Made by a program: the position numbers and the translations under genes
DNA from: Pleurotus ostreatus/Saccharomyces cerevisiae fusant
Lineage: Eukaryota > Opisthokonta
Direction of reading: 5' to 3'
DNA: 64,000 nucleotides
NCBI GenBank assembly: GCA_024196135.1
Contig: JAMQCK010000022.1
Span: forward strand, 62,001-126,000
The notes under the pieces: generated by a model
What the model was told of the DNA's origin: nothing
What the model saw: only the letters and a program-made list of their open reading frames with translations
Databases searched by the model: none
In this document: positions 33,111 to 42,935 of the stretch, one piece after another
Position numbering within the stretch: position 1 is the first letter of the stretch
How the letters are laid out: every line of letters starts with the position of its first letter

Positions 33111-34296
33111 TCCGGTTCGCCTTGACGCTATTCAGCTGCCCTAGCACGGGGCACACGCTTGACGATACCTACCATGGACGAACTTTTTGGACTTCACGTA
33201 CACTGCGGACTTGAATTGACAATTTGAGCTATACCATCACTCTACTATACCATTCGACCACTTCCTCACGATCAGTAATAGCTAACGACCGTGTAATGAT
33301 TATTCTCGTCCTACTTCAACTTGTCGAAGTTCTATCAGTCCTTTGGTCCATTTGGACCCATAATCAGCGGAAACTGCCGAGGCCGAGCCACGGCTCTCGG
33401 GAGTGTGTGACGTTGGTGTGACGCATGACATTGTTCTTCTCATCCACCACGACCTTGGCCATAACGTTTATTGGATTGCATTACTCGGGAGTCGGGGGAG
33501 AGTGTCGCGACCGAGCGACATTGGACTCTTCAGAATCGGCTACTCACGACAGCGAGACCTGGCGCTCAAGGGGGAACCTTGCTTTTATCTGAGGCACGCC
33601 GACGCTCATTCCAATTGCGATTTTCGCGAGACTCTTTCTAAAAACCAGCTTCGAGTACAAGCCCGCGATGAGCTGTCATCAGGGGAACCTGCCATGCACG
33701 GCTCTGCACGAAGGCTGGCTGCTGACTCTCACGGCTCGTGCTCTGGCCACCTGCGATGAACTACACAGCTTCGTGCCGTAGGCCCTTGACCTGGTACTTT
33801 AGCGGCTACTGATCCGGCAGTCATCGGGCACTGCAGCTTATGCACGGCAGCGCATGCGCGATCCTCCGTCGCCCAGTCTTCAGCTCTGGTTACAGCGTCG
33901 GGCTGTAAATAGTACAATGACCTCGGTAGGTGGCGATCCATGTATTGTTCTCGATTTACATGGGACAGGGCTTTCTCTTCTTCACGCGGTCAGGAAGGTT
34001 GCAAGACACCGCTTTCTTCTCGATTTGTTGCTTCTGTGCACATGATATCCTTCTGGCCTCAATAGCGGTGGCACTGCGGCAACTTGCGGCACAAGGTACA
34101 GGCCTGGAGGGTTGACAAGGGCGTGAAGGGGCATGATCGACGAAGGCGAAACGACGGTGACCGCTCCCCGTCAGTCACGATGCTCGACGACGTCGCCTGG
34201 CCCGGCATCGACAGCACCGGGTCTTTCATTGGCCTCTCGAGCCGGAAGATGTCGAGGCAGGCGCGGCAATCTTCCGAACTCGACGTCGGGATCGGG
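33111..34296. other. Spacer between the secreted-protein copies
   Basis: No gene is supported. 33111-33260 resembles the 3' flank of copy 2 (shared GACTTCA-GTACACT and TATACCATTCGAC strings). 33765-34296 is the duplicated promoter region, with about 190 bp of extra sequence not present before copy 1. Confidence 0.45.
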
Positions 34297-34304
34297 TATA
34301 AATA
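34297..34304 (+). promoter_or_regulatory. TATA box of secreted protein 2
   Basis: TATAAATA, 113 bp before the ATG at 34410, followed by the same CCGTCCAGTACTTACC leader string as in copy 1. Confidence 0.65.
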
Positions 34305-34409
34305 CGGGGGTCGGGAGAACCACCGAGTCCTCCAAAGTACTCTCTCGACTTACCGTCCAGTACTTACCACACTCACCACATCACCCTACCTCATCATTAT
34401 CTCTCCGCC

Positions 34410-35120
34410 ATGAAGTTCGCTCTCATTGCGTCTGCCCTCTCTGTCGCGGTCGTCCTCGCCGCCCCCGCAGAGCAGGACTGCAACAACGTCGACAACTGCT
34501 ACGGCGGCATCCACGGCTGGGGCGGCTACGTACCCGTTGCGCCCTACCAGGCTAACCTCTATACCGCCTGCCGCAACGACAATGTCGCTCTCGGTGGCAC
34601 CGGCAACCTCTGGGGCTCGAAGCCGTGCGTTGCTCTTGCTACCAGCAGCCTTAAGATCGGGGTAAGCCACTTCGCTCTGCTTGCGGCTCTGTGGCTAACT
34701 TAGCCTTCAGCCCGAGAACCTGCAGAACGTCCTGAGCTGCGACAACCAGAACCTCACTTGCATCTGGCAGGAGCCGCATCTCGACTACAACGTGAGTCCA
34801 GTCAGAGAGCTACGCGTTATAATTCTCACCGACGCCCCCAGATCTACGCCGGTATCGTCGGTGACTGCGCGTGGCAGCCCAATGGCTGCCCCATCACGCA
34901 GCAGAACTACATCGACTTCATCTACGGTACCCTCAGCGATATTGGGTCTGGCGATTGGCCGAGGTTCGTTGCATCTGTTTTCTCTTCTGACCGACGCTGA
35001 CCCCTCCACAGCAGCGTCGACACTCTTCTCTCCGAGGGTTGGCAACCCCTCCTTGACTGGACCAAGACCGGCGAGACCATCCCCTACACCAACTTCGATG
35101 ACTTCCTGCACTACGGTTAA
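34410..35120 (+). CDS. Small secreted Cys/Trp-containing protein (tandem copy 2)
   Basis: Paralogue of the gene at 32393. Its four exons (34410-34661, 34711-34791, 34842-34963, 35012-35120) have exactly the same lengths as in copy 1: 252, 81, 122 and 109 nt. The signal peptide is MKFALIASALSVAVVLAAPA. The mature part has DCNNVDNCYGGIHGWGGYVP, GGTGNLWGSKPCVALATSS, SCDNQNLTCIWQEPHLDYN, VGDCAWQPNGCPITQQNY and the end ETIPYTNFDDFLHYG. All mature cysteines of copy 1 are kept. Changes concentrate in the first 60 mature residues and around the region before the last helix, which may point to divergence of a binding surface. Function unknown. Confidence 0.85.
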
Positions 35121-35460
35121 ACGACTCGACCTCGCCATAACATAGGGCGCGAACCCTGACGATCTCTAATGTGAATGAACTTTTGTGGACTTCATGTACA
35201 CTCCTGGACTTTGTCTACGATTGGGATGTACGTTACTATACCATTCGACTACGCCTTCACGATATAATTGTTTGTTTGTACTTGTGGGTCCACGACTGAG
35301 ATTTCCGGGCGTATCGATCGGTCACTCTTGACCCGCACCATCGTCCCCCTCTCGTCGCCAAGCGCCCACCCTCGTTGGGACGCTCGATGTTGGCGACGGG
35401 CACACTCGGCTCCATCCCACACCTGCATACTTGACCTCGAACGCAAGGCGGGGCGCAAAA
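35121..35460. other. Intergenic, nothing recognised
   Basis: It holds the 3' flank of secreted protein 2 and the 5' region of the ankyrin-type gene. No supported gene. Confidence 0.4.
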
Positions 35461-35503
35461 TGCTGGATACTTTCCCTGTAGAAGTGCGGGCGGTCTCTCA
35501 AGC

Positions 35504-36253
35504 TTGTCAAGTCTCGAAACTCACGCAACGCCACGGCAGCTGCTGTACGAGATTCAGCTCTTTTCGCTCTCCTCGACCCTCCCCCTGACGTGCAAGCGCC
35601 TGCACTCCGTCTTTAAATGCGCGCCGGCCTCCTATCAGGCGCAATACCTCCTGGGCCGTGTCTGCTCGTTCCGCGACTCGGAGATCCTCACGCGGGCGCT
35701 TCGCTATCCTGTCTGCTCCGAGGCTGTCCTCGACATCGTATGCAAGGCCTCTATCCTCCAGCGCATTCCGCAGCGCCCGCCAGAGCTCCCCAAGCGCCTG
35801 TTCCGCGGCCTCGATCCCTCGAAGATATCGAGGAGAAAATGGACCGATCGACACTACCCCCTCCCTTTCCTGCGACACATGATCGACTGTCTGCCCGTCC
35901 CACCCGACTGCAATGCGCATCACGGGTACGCCCTCACGCGCGCCGTCCACGCCCAGTTCATACCCCTCGTCGCCTTCCTGCTCGAACACGGCGCGTCGCC
36001 GAAGCACAAGAACGGCATGGCCGTGCAGGTGGCGATCCGGCAGAGGAACTTGCCCTTGGTGCGGATGCTGCTCGAGCGGGAGGGGGGCTCGCAGAAGGGG
36101 AAGCGGCGGCGGATGGAGGATCGGACGCCGGTGACGAAGGAGATGCTGCGCGTGGCGGTCAAGTCGGACGCGCGGGATATTGTCGATTATTTGACGAGGG
36201 AGAAGGGGTGTGTACCGGATATGCAGACGTTGATGATGATGTCGTCGTCCTAG
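35504..36253 (+). CDS. F-box-like / ankyrin-repeat protein, start uncertain
   Basis: The frame from 35504 reads SLETHATPRQLLYEIQLFSL, then PLTCKRLHSVFKCAPASYQAQYLLGR, which resembles the F-box-like helix pair at the head of an agaricomycete ankyrin family. Later come YALTRAVHAQFIPLVAFLLEHGASPKHKNGMAVQVAIRQ and RNLPLVRMLLERE, two or three ankyrin-type repeats. It ends in a Met/Ser tail. The frame has no ATG before the F-box region (it opens at TTG), so a short 5' exon is likely; an ATG at 35461 followed by a short intron ending near 35510 is one candidate. The coordinates therefore give the secure part only. Possible role as a ubiquitin-ligase adaptor is inference. Confidence 0.6.
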   Translation: MSSLETHATPRQLLYEIQLFSLSSTLPLTCKRLHSVFKCAPASYQAQYLLGRVCSFRDSEILTRALRYPVCSEAVLDIVCKASILQRIPQRPPELPKRLFRGLDPSKISRRKWTDRHYPLPFLRHMIDCLPVPPDCNAHHGYALTRAVHAQFIPLVAFLLEHGASPKHKNGMAVQVAIRQRNLPLVRMLLEREGGSQKGKRRRMEDRTPVTKEMLRVAVKSDARDIVDYLTREKGCVPDMQTLMMMSSS

Positions 36254-36412
36254 TCGTTTGCAATCATACCATTGCATATCGCCATATTGAGAGTACTCGC
36301 TGCAATGTTCGTACACGACATCTTTGCTTGCGTGGTGCGTAAAATACATTGCTTCGTCCAATTACAAGTATTTCTCCGATTTATCTTCGACTTCGCCACC
36401 CAAGTGTCCATC

Positions 36413-37626
36413 TCAAGCCGGCACCAAGAAGTTCGGGTACCAGTTCTGCGCGAACTCGGCGAGGCTCTTGACAGGGTGGTCCGGGTAAAGCTTGCGCGCG
36501 TCGAGCGCGCCATCCCGGACAGCGCTCTCCACCGTGTTGTCGCCGCGGTACCACATGCTATAGGCGTACTCGCCCATGACGCGCGACACAAAGGCGGAAG
36601 GCCCGGCCTTGATGCCCTCGTCGATCTTGGCCTTGAGCTCGGCCTCGGTGGTCTGGTGGGCGGATTAGCGTCGTGAACCCGAAAGGAGGACAATGAAATG
36701 CGCAGATGCAGACTACGCATGCCAATTCCAAGAGTAAACGCATACCTTAGTCACAACCTTGTCCAATTCTTCAACGTCCACGCCCTTCGCCGCCGCCAGC
36801 TTGTAGAGCTCCTTCTGCGTCGCCTGGGCCTCCCACACGAACACGGTCTGGTTGAGCGTGCGCGGGTCGGCGAGGATGAGCGCGACCCAGTCGCCGATGT
36901 TGTTGATGTCGGTGCCGGCGGTGGGGACTTCGCCGGGCTCGTGGAAGGTGTGCGAGAGCTTGACAATGCCGGATTGGCCGGCGTACTTCGGCGGGTAGGG
37001 CAGAAGAGCCTAGAGGTGAGTGTAAGGGTTCTGTCTCCGGAATGTGGCAAGAAGAAATTACCTGCAGCCAGATCCCGACCTCGATGTTGGTGTAGCCGAT
37101 TCCGAGCTCGCGGATGTACTTGTGAATGTCGTATTTCTGCGAGATGTTAGGCGATGTCATGATTCTGGAGGGGGAAGGAAAGCTTACCATGTCCTGCAGG
37201 AGCATACCGCCTGGCGGCGCGTGCGAAGACCAATCGCACGGAACGACGCGCTTGACGCCGGCGTCCTTTGCCGCAGCGAATATCGGGCGCTGCGTCTCAA
37301 GAAGGTAGGCAGTAATCGCGGAGACCAAAATATCAGTGCCCTTGAAGAGCGCAACCAGCTCGTCATGCGAGGCTTTAGACAAGTCCGGGTGCACAAGCAC
37401 TTCCGCGCCGCGCTCCTGGAAATCGACCACGGCGGGCTTGCTCGCGGAGCGCACGACCACAGCGACGCGCTATTGACGTCGATGTTTCGTGAGCTGCGAA
37501 GGGTCACAGTGAAAGAAGGGGAAAACGTACGAAGTTTCCAGACTTCAACAGCCCGTTGACGACACTGGTACCGGTTCTGCCAGTGGCACCAAGGACCACG
37601 ACACGGGGCTTGCTCTCACTGGACAT
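36413..37626 (-). CDS. NmrA-like / isoflavone-reductase-like NAD(P)-binding protein
   Basis: Atypical short-chain dehydrogenase of the NmrA/isoflavone reductase group; either a redox enzyme or an NADP sensor. The N-terminus MSSESKPRVVVLGATGRTGT has the Rossmann GxTGxxG loop. It continues with RVAVVVRSASKPAVVDFQER, GTDILVSAITAYLLETQRPI, AGVKRVVPCDWSSHAPP, ELGIGYTNIEVGIWLQ, GTDINNIGDWVALILADPRT and ends AQNWYPNFLVPA. About 320 residues in about six exons, the usual size. The RVVPCDWSSHAPP segment lies where isoflavone reductases have PSEFG, so the substrate site differs. TATA-like box 55 bp upstream. The gene converges with the ankyrin-type gene, 160 bp apart. Confidence 0.85.
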
Positions 37627-37680
37627 CTTGTGCGAAAGTAGGCTTCTGGAGGAATCTAAAGAACCTCAACGCACACGCCC

Positions 37681-37687
37681 TTTTATA
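37681..37687 (-). promoter_or_regulatory. TATA-like box of the NmrA-like gene
   Basis: Minus-strand TATAAAA followed by GGG, 55 bp before the ATG at 37626. Confidence 0.45.
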
Positions 37688-39070
37688 CCGTCGCCATATG
37701 TGCCGGGTCGCGTTAACCGCTTACACATCGTCACACACGGGCCGCATCCGACGCCATTGAGAACATTAGGGGTGAGCCGAAGCTGGGCGTCAGCGGGTCT
37801 ATTGGCCAAATCGACCTCGTACTCCTTGACGGCATGGGTAATGGCCAATTCTCTCATGGATGTCTTCCATCTCTGACAAATGCAGCGATCAGAATATTCC
37901 CGAGTCGGCGGGGAGGCTGACGAACATTGCGGAAAGCAGCCAGACTGGCTTGTGCGGTTTGTGTGCCTGTGTTTGTGGCGCAGGATCCCACGATCGGCAA
38001 GTACCGACATGTGGTAGCGAGGTATAAACAGAGCGCTGCTGGAGTATTGAACTATAATCTATCTGCGTGTCTTTTTCCTATATCCAGGCCTAAGCGTTCG
38101 GGAACGAGCAATGAACGAATGGTCTTAGAACTGTGCACTTCTCGTTGCTGCTCACTTTCCGGTCAGCAGCTCATTCACTAGGCTAAATCATCCGTTAGTT
38201 TCTTCCGAAGAAACTTCAATTCCTTCCATCTTGATCGGGCCTCAAGGCGCAGGACCTCCATAGTATAACGAGAACTTGAAAGTTGTGGGTGCAAGGGCAG
38301 GAGTCATGCAGATCTTGCGCCGATCAAACGTGCCCGCGCACGCGAGCAACGGATCAACAGATCGGCGTTCTCGGACACGGAGGCGTCTGTGCATTTGGTT
38401 TTCCTCCACCACTCCGTCCGAACCTTCGCCGTCTGCCCCTCGAGATCCCAGGAACTTTGGGACTGAATCTCGATCTTGCTTGCATCCTTCCTTGAGGACT
38501 CTCGAGGACTGGACTCAGAACGGATCGAAATCACCGCAACGGTCCTCAAGGGAGCTTTCGAGTGCCGGAGATACGTCCGCGCATGCGATGAGCCGTCGTC
38601 GATCATTTGTACTTCGCCACTGAGCTTCGGGTCAAGTAACAAGTGCCCTACTCCGTCTTGAAGGCTGGAGACAAGCAAGCACTAAAGCCGTACTCAATTT
38701 CTTTCAAGCTATCTGAATTTCGCTGGCGTCGTCGCATAATACGCCCAGCATCCTTGCTTGCTTCGAGATCGTCCGGCGCACGTTCGCGCAAATATTTTCG
38801 GATGCTGATGCTGCTGGAGAGGAGCATGTGGAGTGAGCAGGAGCTTGTTGACCTCCGGAACAGCCCTACGGCTCCGAGGACAATCGCGCATGTTTTTTTT
38901 CGCGTGTTTCTCAAATTTCCACGCAAACATAGCTTTACCTCCGCTGCTTGTTCGCCGACGCCATGGCCTACGGAGCATATAAATCCAAGGGAAGACCCCC
39001 CTGGCCCCGTCCCCCCATTCACAAGCCCCAGTCGTGTCTGTCCACCCAGTCATAATTCCCAGCTGCTGTC
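37688..39070. other. Gene-poor stretch, nothing recognised
   Basis: ORFs up to 164 codons exist (38643-39137 plus, 38304-38678 minus) but have no recognisable motifs or clear splice partners, and the longest overlaps the start of the next gene. It is probably the divergent promoter region between the NmrA-like gene and the four-TM protein, perhaps with decayed sequence. Confidence 0.35.
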
Positions 39071-39913
39071 ATGGTCTACGGTGTCCGTTCGCGCAAGTTT
39101 TGCTGCTGCCTCCCGGTCCGCTTTGGCGTCTTTGTGAGTTGCGCGCTCGGATAAGTTCTTACAGAAGTGATACTGATTTATACTGCAAGGTGATGACCCT
39201 CTTTGGCGTCTGTGGCGGCGGTGCAGTTGCAGGGGTGACTTGGTACATGCTCGCGCACAAGGGTGAGCACCTCAATCTTCACCAATTGCACGACCGATGC
39301 TGACTATAATCATCATCTATCTGCAGATACCCACTACACGGCCAAGGTAGACCACACCGAGCTCATAGTCGGTGCCGTCATATACACCCTACTCACCCTC
39401 GTATGCGTATTTGGGTGCGTCTGCTCACCGTCTCGCACGTCGGAGCGTGACTGAACTAACTCGCATTCAGGTTGGCCGGCTGCCTCTTCCGCATCCGCGC
39501 GCTCGTGCGGACGTACCTCTTCATGCTCGCCGCGCACTTTCTCATAAGCGTGGGCACCGGCGTCTGGATCCTCTTCGAGTTTTTCCGCGACGGCAAGCAG
39601 AAGTGGATCGCCAAGTGCGTCGACCAGGCGAACGGGGACAAGGACGCGGAGGATATATGCAAGAATGCCTATGGGGCGGCGCGGTGGACTGTCCTCGCGA
39701 TATTCGTCGTTGCGTGGTTGATTGAGCTTTGTGAGTTTTCTATGTGGCTTTCGAGGGAGGAGGGGCGTAAAACTGACTATGTTGGCAGACGGCGTAATTA
39801 TTGTGGATAACTACGTCGACCAGCTCACGGAAGAGCGCCGCGCCAGGGACTCTCGCTACACCAACGTTCCATTGGACGAGGCGAAGGTTAGCCTTGTTCA
39901 TGGCCGCGCGTAG
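39071..39913 (+). CDS. Four-transmembrane (tetraspan-type) membrane protein
   Basis: Five exons. The N-terminus MVYGVRSRKFCCCLPVRFGVF has a CCC cluster next to basic residues, a likely palmitoylation site. Membrane segment 1 is VMTLFGVCGGGAVAGVTWYML, segment 2 LIVGAVIYTLLTLVCVFGLAG, segment 3 TYLFMLAAHFLISVGTGVWIL and segment 4 AARWTVLAIFVVAWLIELYG. A loop with KCVDQANGDKDAEDICKNAYG between segments 3 and 4 has two cysteines that could form a disulfide. The tail, EERRARDSRYTNVPLDEAK, is cytosolic if the topology is N-in/C-in. The layout resembles fungal tetraspanin-like families but lacks the CCG motif, so the name is descriptive. Each splice joins in phase. Confidence 0.8.
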
Positions 39914-40059
39914 CTGTGCAGGAGGAAGCGTTTAATTCTCTACCATTCACTTCGCGCTCTACTGAGTCCCCACGAATAGTACCGCATTATATACTCTACA
40001 GTCTTACTATTTCTTGCATGGCTCTTCAGGCACGTTGAACGGCCTGGGTCTCTAGCCTC

Positions 40060-40311
40060 TCAATCTCCTCGTCGGTTGTACCCCGGCTCGATGTCATCAC
40101 CCTTCTCCCCTAAATCACTAAACCCGGGCCCCTTCCAGTATAGACCATGCCCCATGTATACCCCACATCGTTTCTCTGATACGGAGAGCAGCCATAAGAA
40201 GGGGCGCGAGGAAATCCTCAAGGCGGGCTGGGGCTGCATAAACACATGAGAATCGGCGATATCCGCAGCCCAGACGGACGAGGGATCTATATAGACGCGC
40301 GCAAAGTACAT
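40060..40311 (-). other. Coding-like minus-strand segment of unknown kind
   Basis: The frame reads ARVYIDPSSVWAADIADSHV, then MQPQPALRISSRPFLWLLSV and GLYWKGPGFSDLGEKGDDIEPGY. It looks more coding than chance, but has no clear start, splice partner or recognised family. It lies just downstream of the stop of the broken MYND gene and could be a remnant of another gene. Confidence 0.2.
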
Positions 40312-40365
40312 CGAGGGAAATTCGGAACCATCGACGGGATTATTCTATACTGCGCGCTGCCTTGC

Positions 40366-42654
40366 TCAGGTCGGGTTCTCCCGACCAACTTCGAACTCCA
40401 TGAACCGGATGGGTGCATCTGCACCGCCGACTACGTCTGCAAGAGCCCTTAGCCAGACGCTTATGCACAACGATCCCGTACGCACATGTGTTATAAAATT
40501 CTTCTTGAGTCATATCGGGGACGCTTCGTGGACCAGCGTCCATCGGCACGCCAAATCGCTGAAGGACGGTGAGTCTAACGCCGACCTGACGATCAGCGAG
40601 GAACGATTCGATGCATACCCTTGTGTGAATACGGTTGGTCGGTCTCAGTCGGATCCCGGGCGTCTTGGCTCGACGTGCTACGCCTTGTTGGGTGAGCCAC
40701 TGTTCGAATGCCAGCGAAGTCTCGCTGAACACGGCCATGTTCTCCACGAAGGCGGCCGACTCGGGCGGTATGCATAAGTCAGCCCCGCCTTGCATGACCT
40801 TGGTAATGTCGACGCCCTACGAGTCGGGTGAAATCAGCGTCGAGATGGCTGCATTGAAGTGATGTACACACCATAGCACGAGCGGTCCTCGACACTTGCT
40901 GTCGCCGCTTGCTATCACTACCTTTGTTGGACACGAACTGGTCAAGCGTGGTCTGTCCGGCCGCGTTGACATGCCAGTTCATAGTGTATGCGAGCAAGGT
41001 CGCATGCGGGTTCCGGCGCGACAACAGAGGTCCCCAATTGTCCAGGACGCGGTCGAGTCCGATGTAGTCCCCGACGTTGGACGTCTCGATGCGGTCGAAG
41101 CCGCAGCTCGCTGCGAAATGCGGCTCGTGCATGTCGCTCTTGAGCTCGTTGACGAGCTCTCGCGCGTCCGATTGCATGACGTGGATGTCGATGTCGAAGT
41201 GCTCGACGCGGCGGGCCATTTCCGCGAGCTGGTCGCGGACGTGGACGAAGAGGCAGCCGTAGATGTCGGCGGGATCGAGGCCGCTACGCGCGCCGGACTG
41301 CAGTACCGCCGGTATCGGCCACCCGTGCAGCTGGTCGGCGCTGTCCATTGTCATCCATTGACCGGTTGGACTGAACATTGTGCTGCATTGTCCTTTTAGT
41401 TATGTGGATCTGATCGTCAGCTTCAAAACGCACCGGTTGGGCTCGGAAAGATCTGACACATCTGCCGCGAAGGTCGACAAGATACCGGACTCCCTGTTCT
41501 TCGTCCATGACACGCGGTGCGACGGCTTGAGCGCGGCCAAATGCCGGTCCCTATAGTCGACTCGCCTCGGATTCAGTCACGCATGATTAACCGCACATCA
41601 GCTAACGCAGCATCCATATCGTAAGTTGACAGAAGCATCCGCATGGAAGGATTGGAATTCAGAGGCTGCTTAGCGTGAAGCTTGCTTCCGCCACGCAGGT
41701 CGTAGGTTCCATCCAGCGTGGGTGACGCAGAGGTTGTCTCGGCGGACTCGTACAAGCGCTCCGCGCATAGGTACATCTCGGCGGCGTCGTAGGGTCGAAG
41801 ACAGGCGGAGTACCAGAAGTGAAGAGCAGTCTCGGCGGCATCCTCGATTGAGCGCCCCGACCGGAGAAGTGCGTAGAGGATGAGCAGGTTCCGGGAGGCA
41901 ACACAGGGGTTACAGTCGTTGATGAGTATGCGGCATTTGCCTGCATAGTCTTCCGGGAGCCCGTTGATGGTGCTGACGACGTTGCGTAGGTCTCCAGACG
42001 CTACACGCAGGGTTTGAGTCAGAAAGAGTAGGGAGGGAGGGTGTGGTTGCGCACCAGCATAGCACAAATTGAGATCTTGACGAGATGCTGACTTGCCTTC
42101 GTTGAGGGACAGATGAAGACAATCCATAGCGGGTACGTTGCCTCAGAGATACTGTCCAAGATTCCCGAAAGCGGCCTGACTAGAATCACCTGATCCGCCC
42201 ATCATCCAAGCTGGCTGACGCCCATCCTGCACCCAGCTCGGTTTCCAGTTCGCCTTGTTAAGTGGAGAGTTGCAATGTTTGCGATGCGATGGCCAATGGG
42301 CGACTTGGCAGGGCTTGGAGCAATACTGAAGTTTCGTCAGAGAGTTCAGTTGCGTTCAAGTTGTAATCACTGTTAGTACCTTGACAAGCTTGCACTACGC
42401 AGGGGGCTGTCAGCCTAGATGACGGGATTGGGGGAGGAAAAAAGACTGACCTTGGAACACGCCTTAGCCGGGGCACCGTGGTCGCCATCGCATGTGGGGC
42501 TGCTGCATCCTCCTACCGGTAATACCAATGTAGGAGACGACGTTAGCTGGCTGCGACGTTCCGCTAGGACCTTTGCAGCTGGTTCTTCAGAAAAGGACTG
42601 GTACCCATGCAGAAGGTCGAACAGTAGAGACATAGGGACGTCGATAGACATTGT
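40366..42654 (-). pseudogene. MYND zinc finger / DUF4470 paralogue with nonsense and frameshift changes
   Basis: Aligns end to end with the intact gene at 42936-45085. The MYND finger is intact over three exons (CSSPTCDGDHG, ACSKCKLVKYCSKPCQVAHW, HRKHC). The DUF4470 part then meets TGA at 42143-42145, where the paralogue has Trp in GQYLWGNVPA. After it come MDCLHLSLNEGKSASRQDLN, VVSTINGLPEDYAGKCRILI and EDAAETALHFWYSACLRPYD. A second stop occurs near 41573 (LIMRD, stop) with a net shift of frame before RVDYRDRHLAALKPSHRVSW. Downstream exons stay open (DPADIYGCLFVHVRDQLAEM, CGFDRIETSNVGDYIGLDRV, APIRFMEFEVGRENPT). Most parts are well kept, so inactivation looks recent; sequencing error or unusual splicing cannot be excluded without reads. 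Confidence 0.7.
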
Positions 42655-42935
42655 CACGTTGACCGGCTCGTTGGGCGGTCAGTCTTATAAGTGGCACACT
42701 CGATCATAATGGGCGGATGTTGCAAGCGCTTGCGTAACGATAATCGCATCCTTGGGCGCTTAAGCTGGCGCTTGAGAGCCAACATCGAGGATGTTACTCG
42801 ATCCGACGAGCCTGCGTTTTCCGTGGAATAATGGTATGAAGCTTCCTGCTGCTTCCCGCTCAATAATCTTCGCGGGTTCCATGTCACAAGCGGTTAATAA
42901 CGATACAAGAAAATGGAAGACACCGACAATTGACG

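Noticed and set aside
42143..42145. TGA read as selenocysteine in the MYND paralogue.
   Set aside because: The aligned residue is Trp, not Cys; most fungi lack selenocysteine machinery; and a second frame lesion lies downstream.
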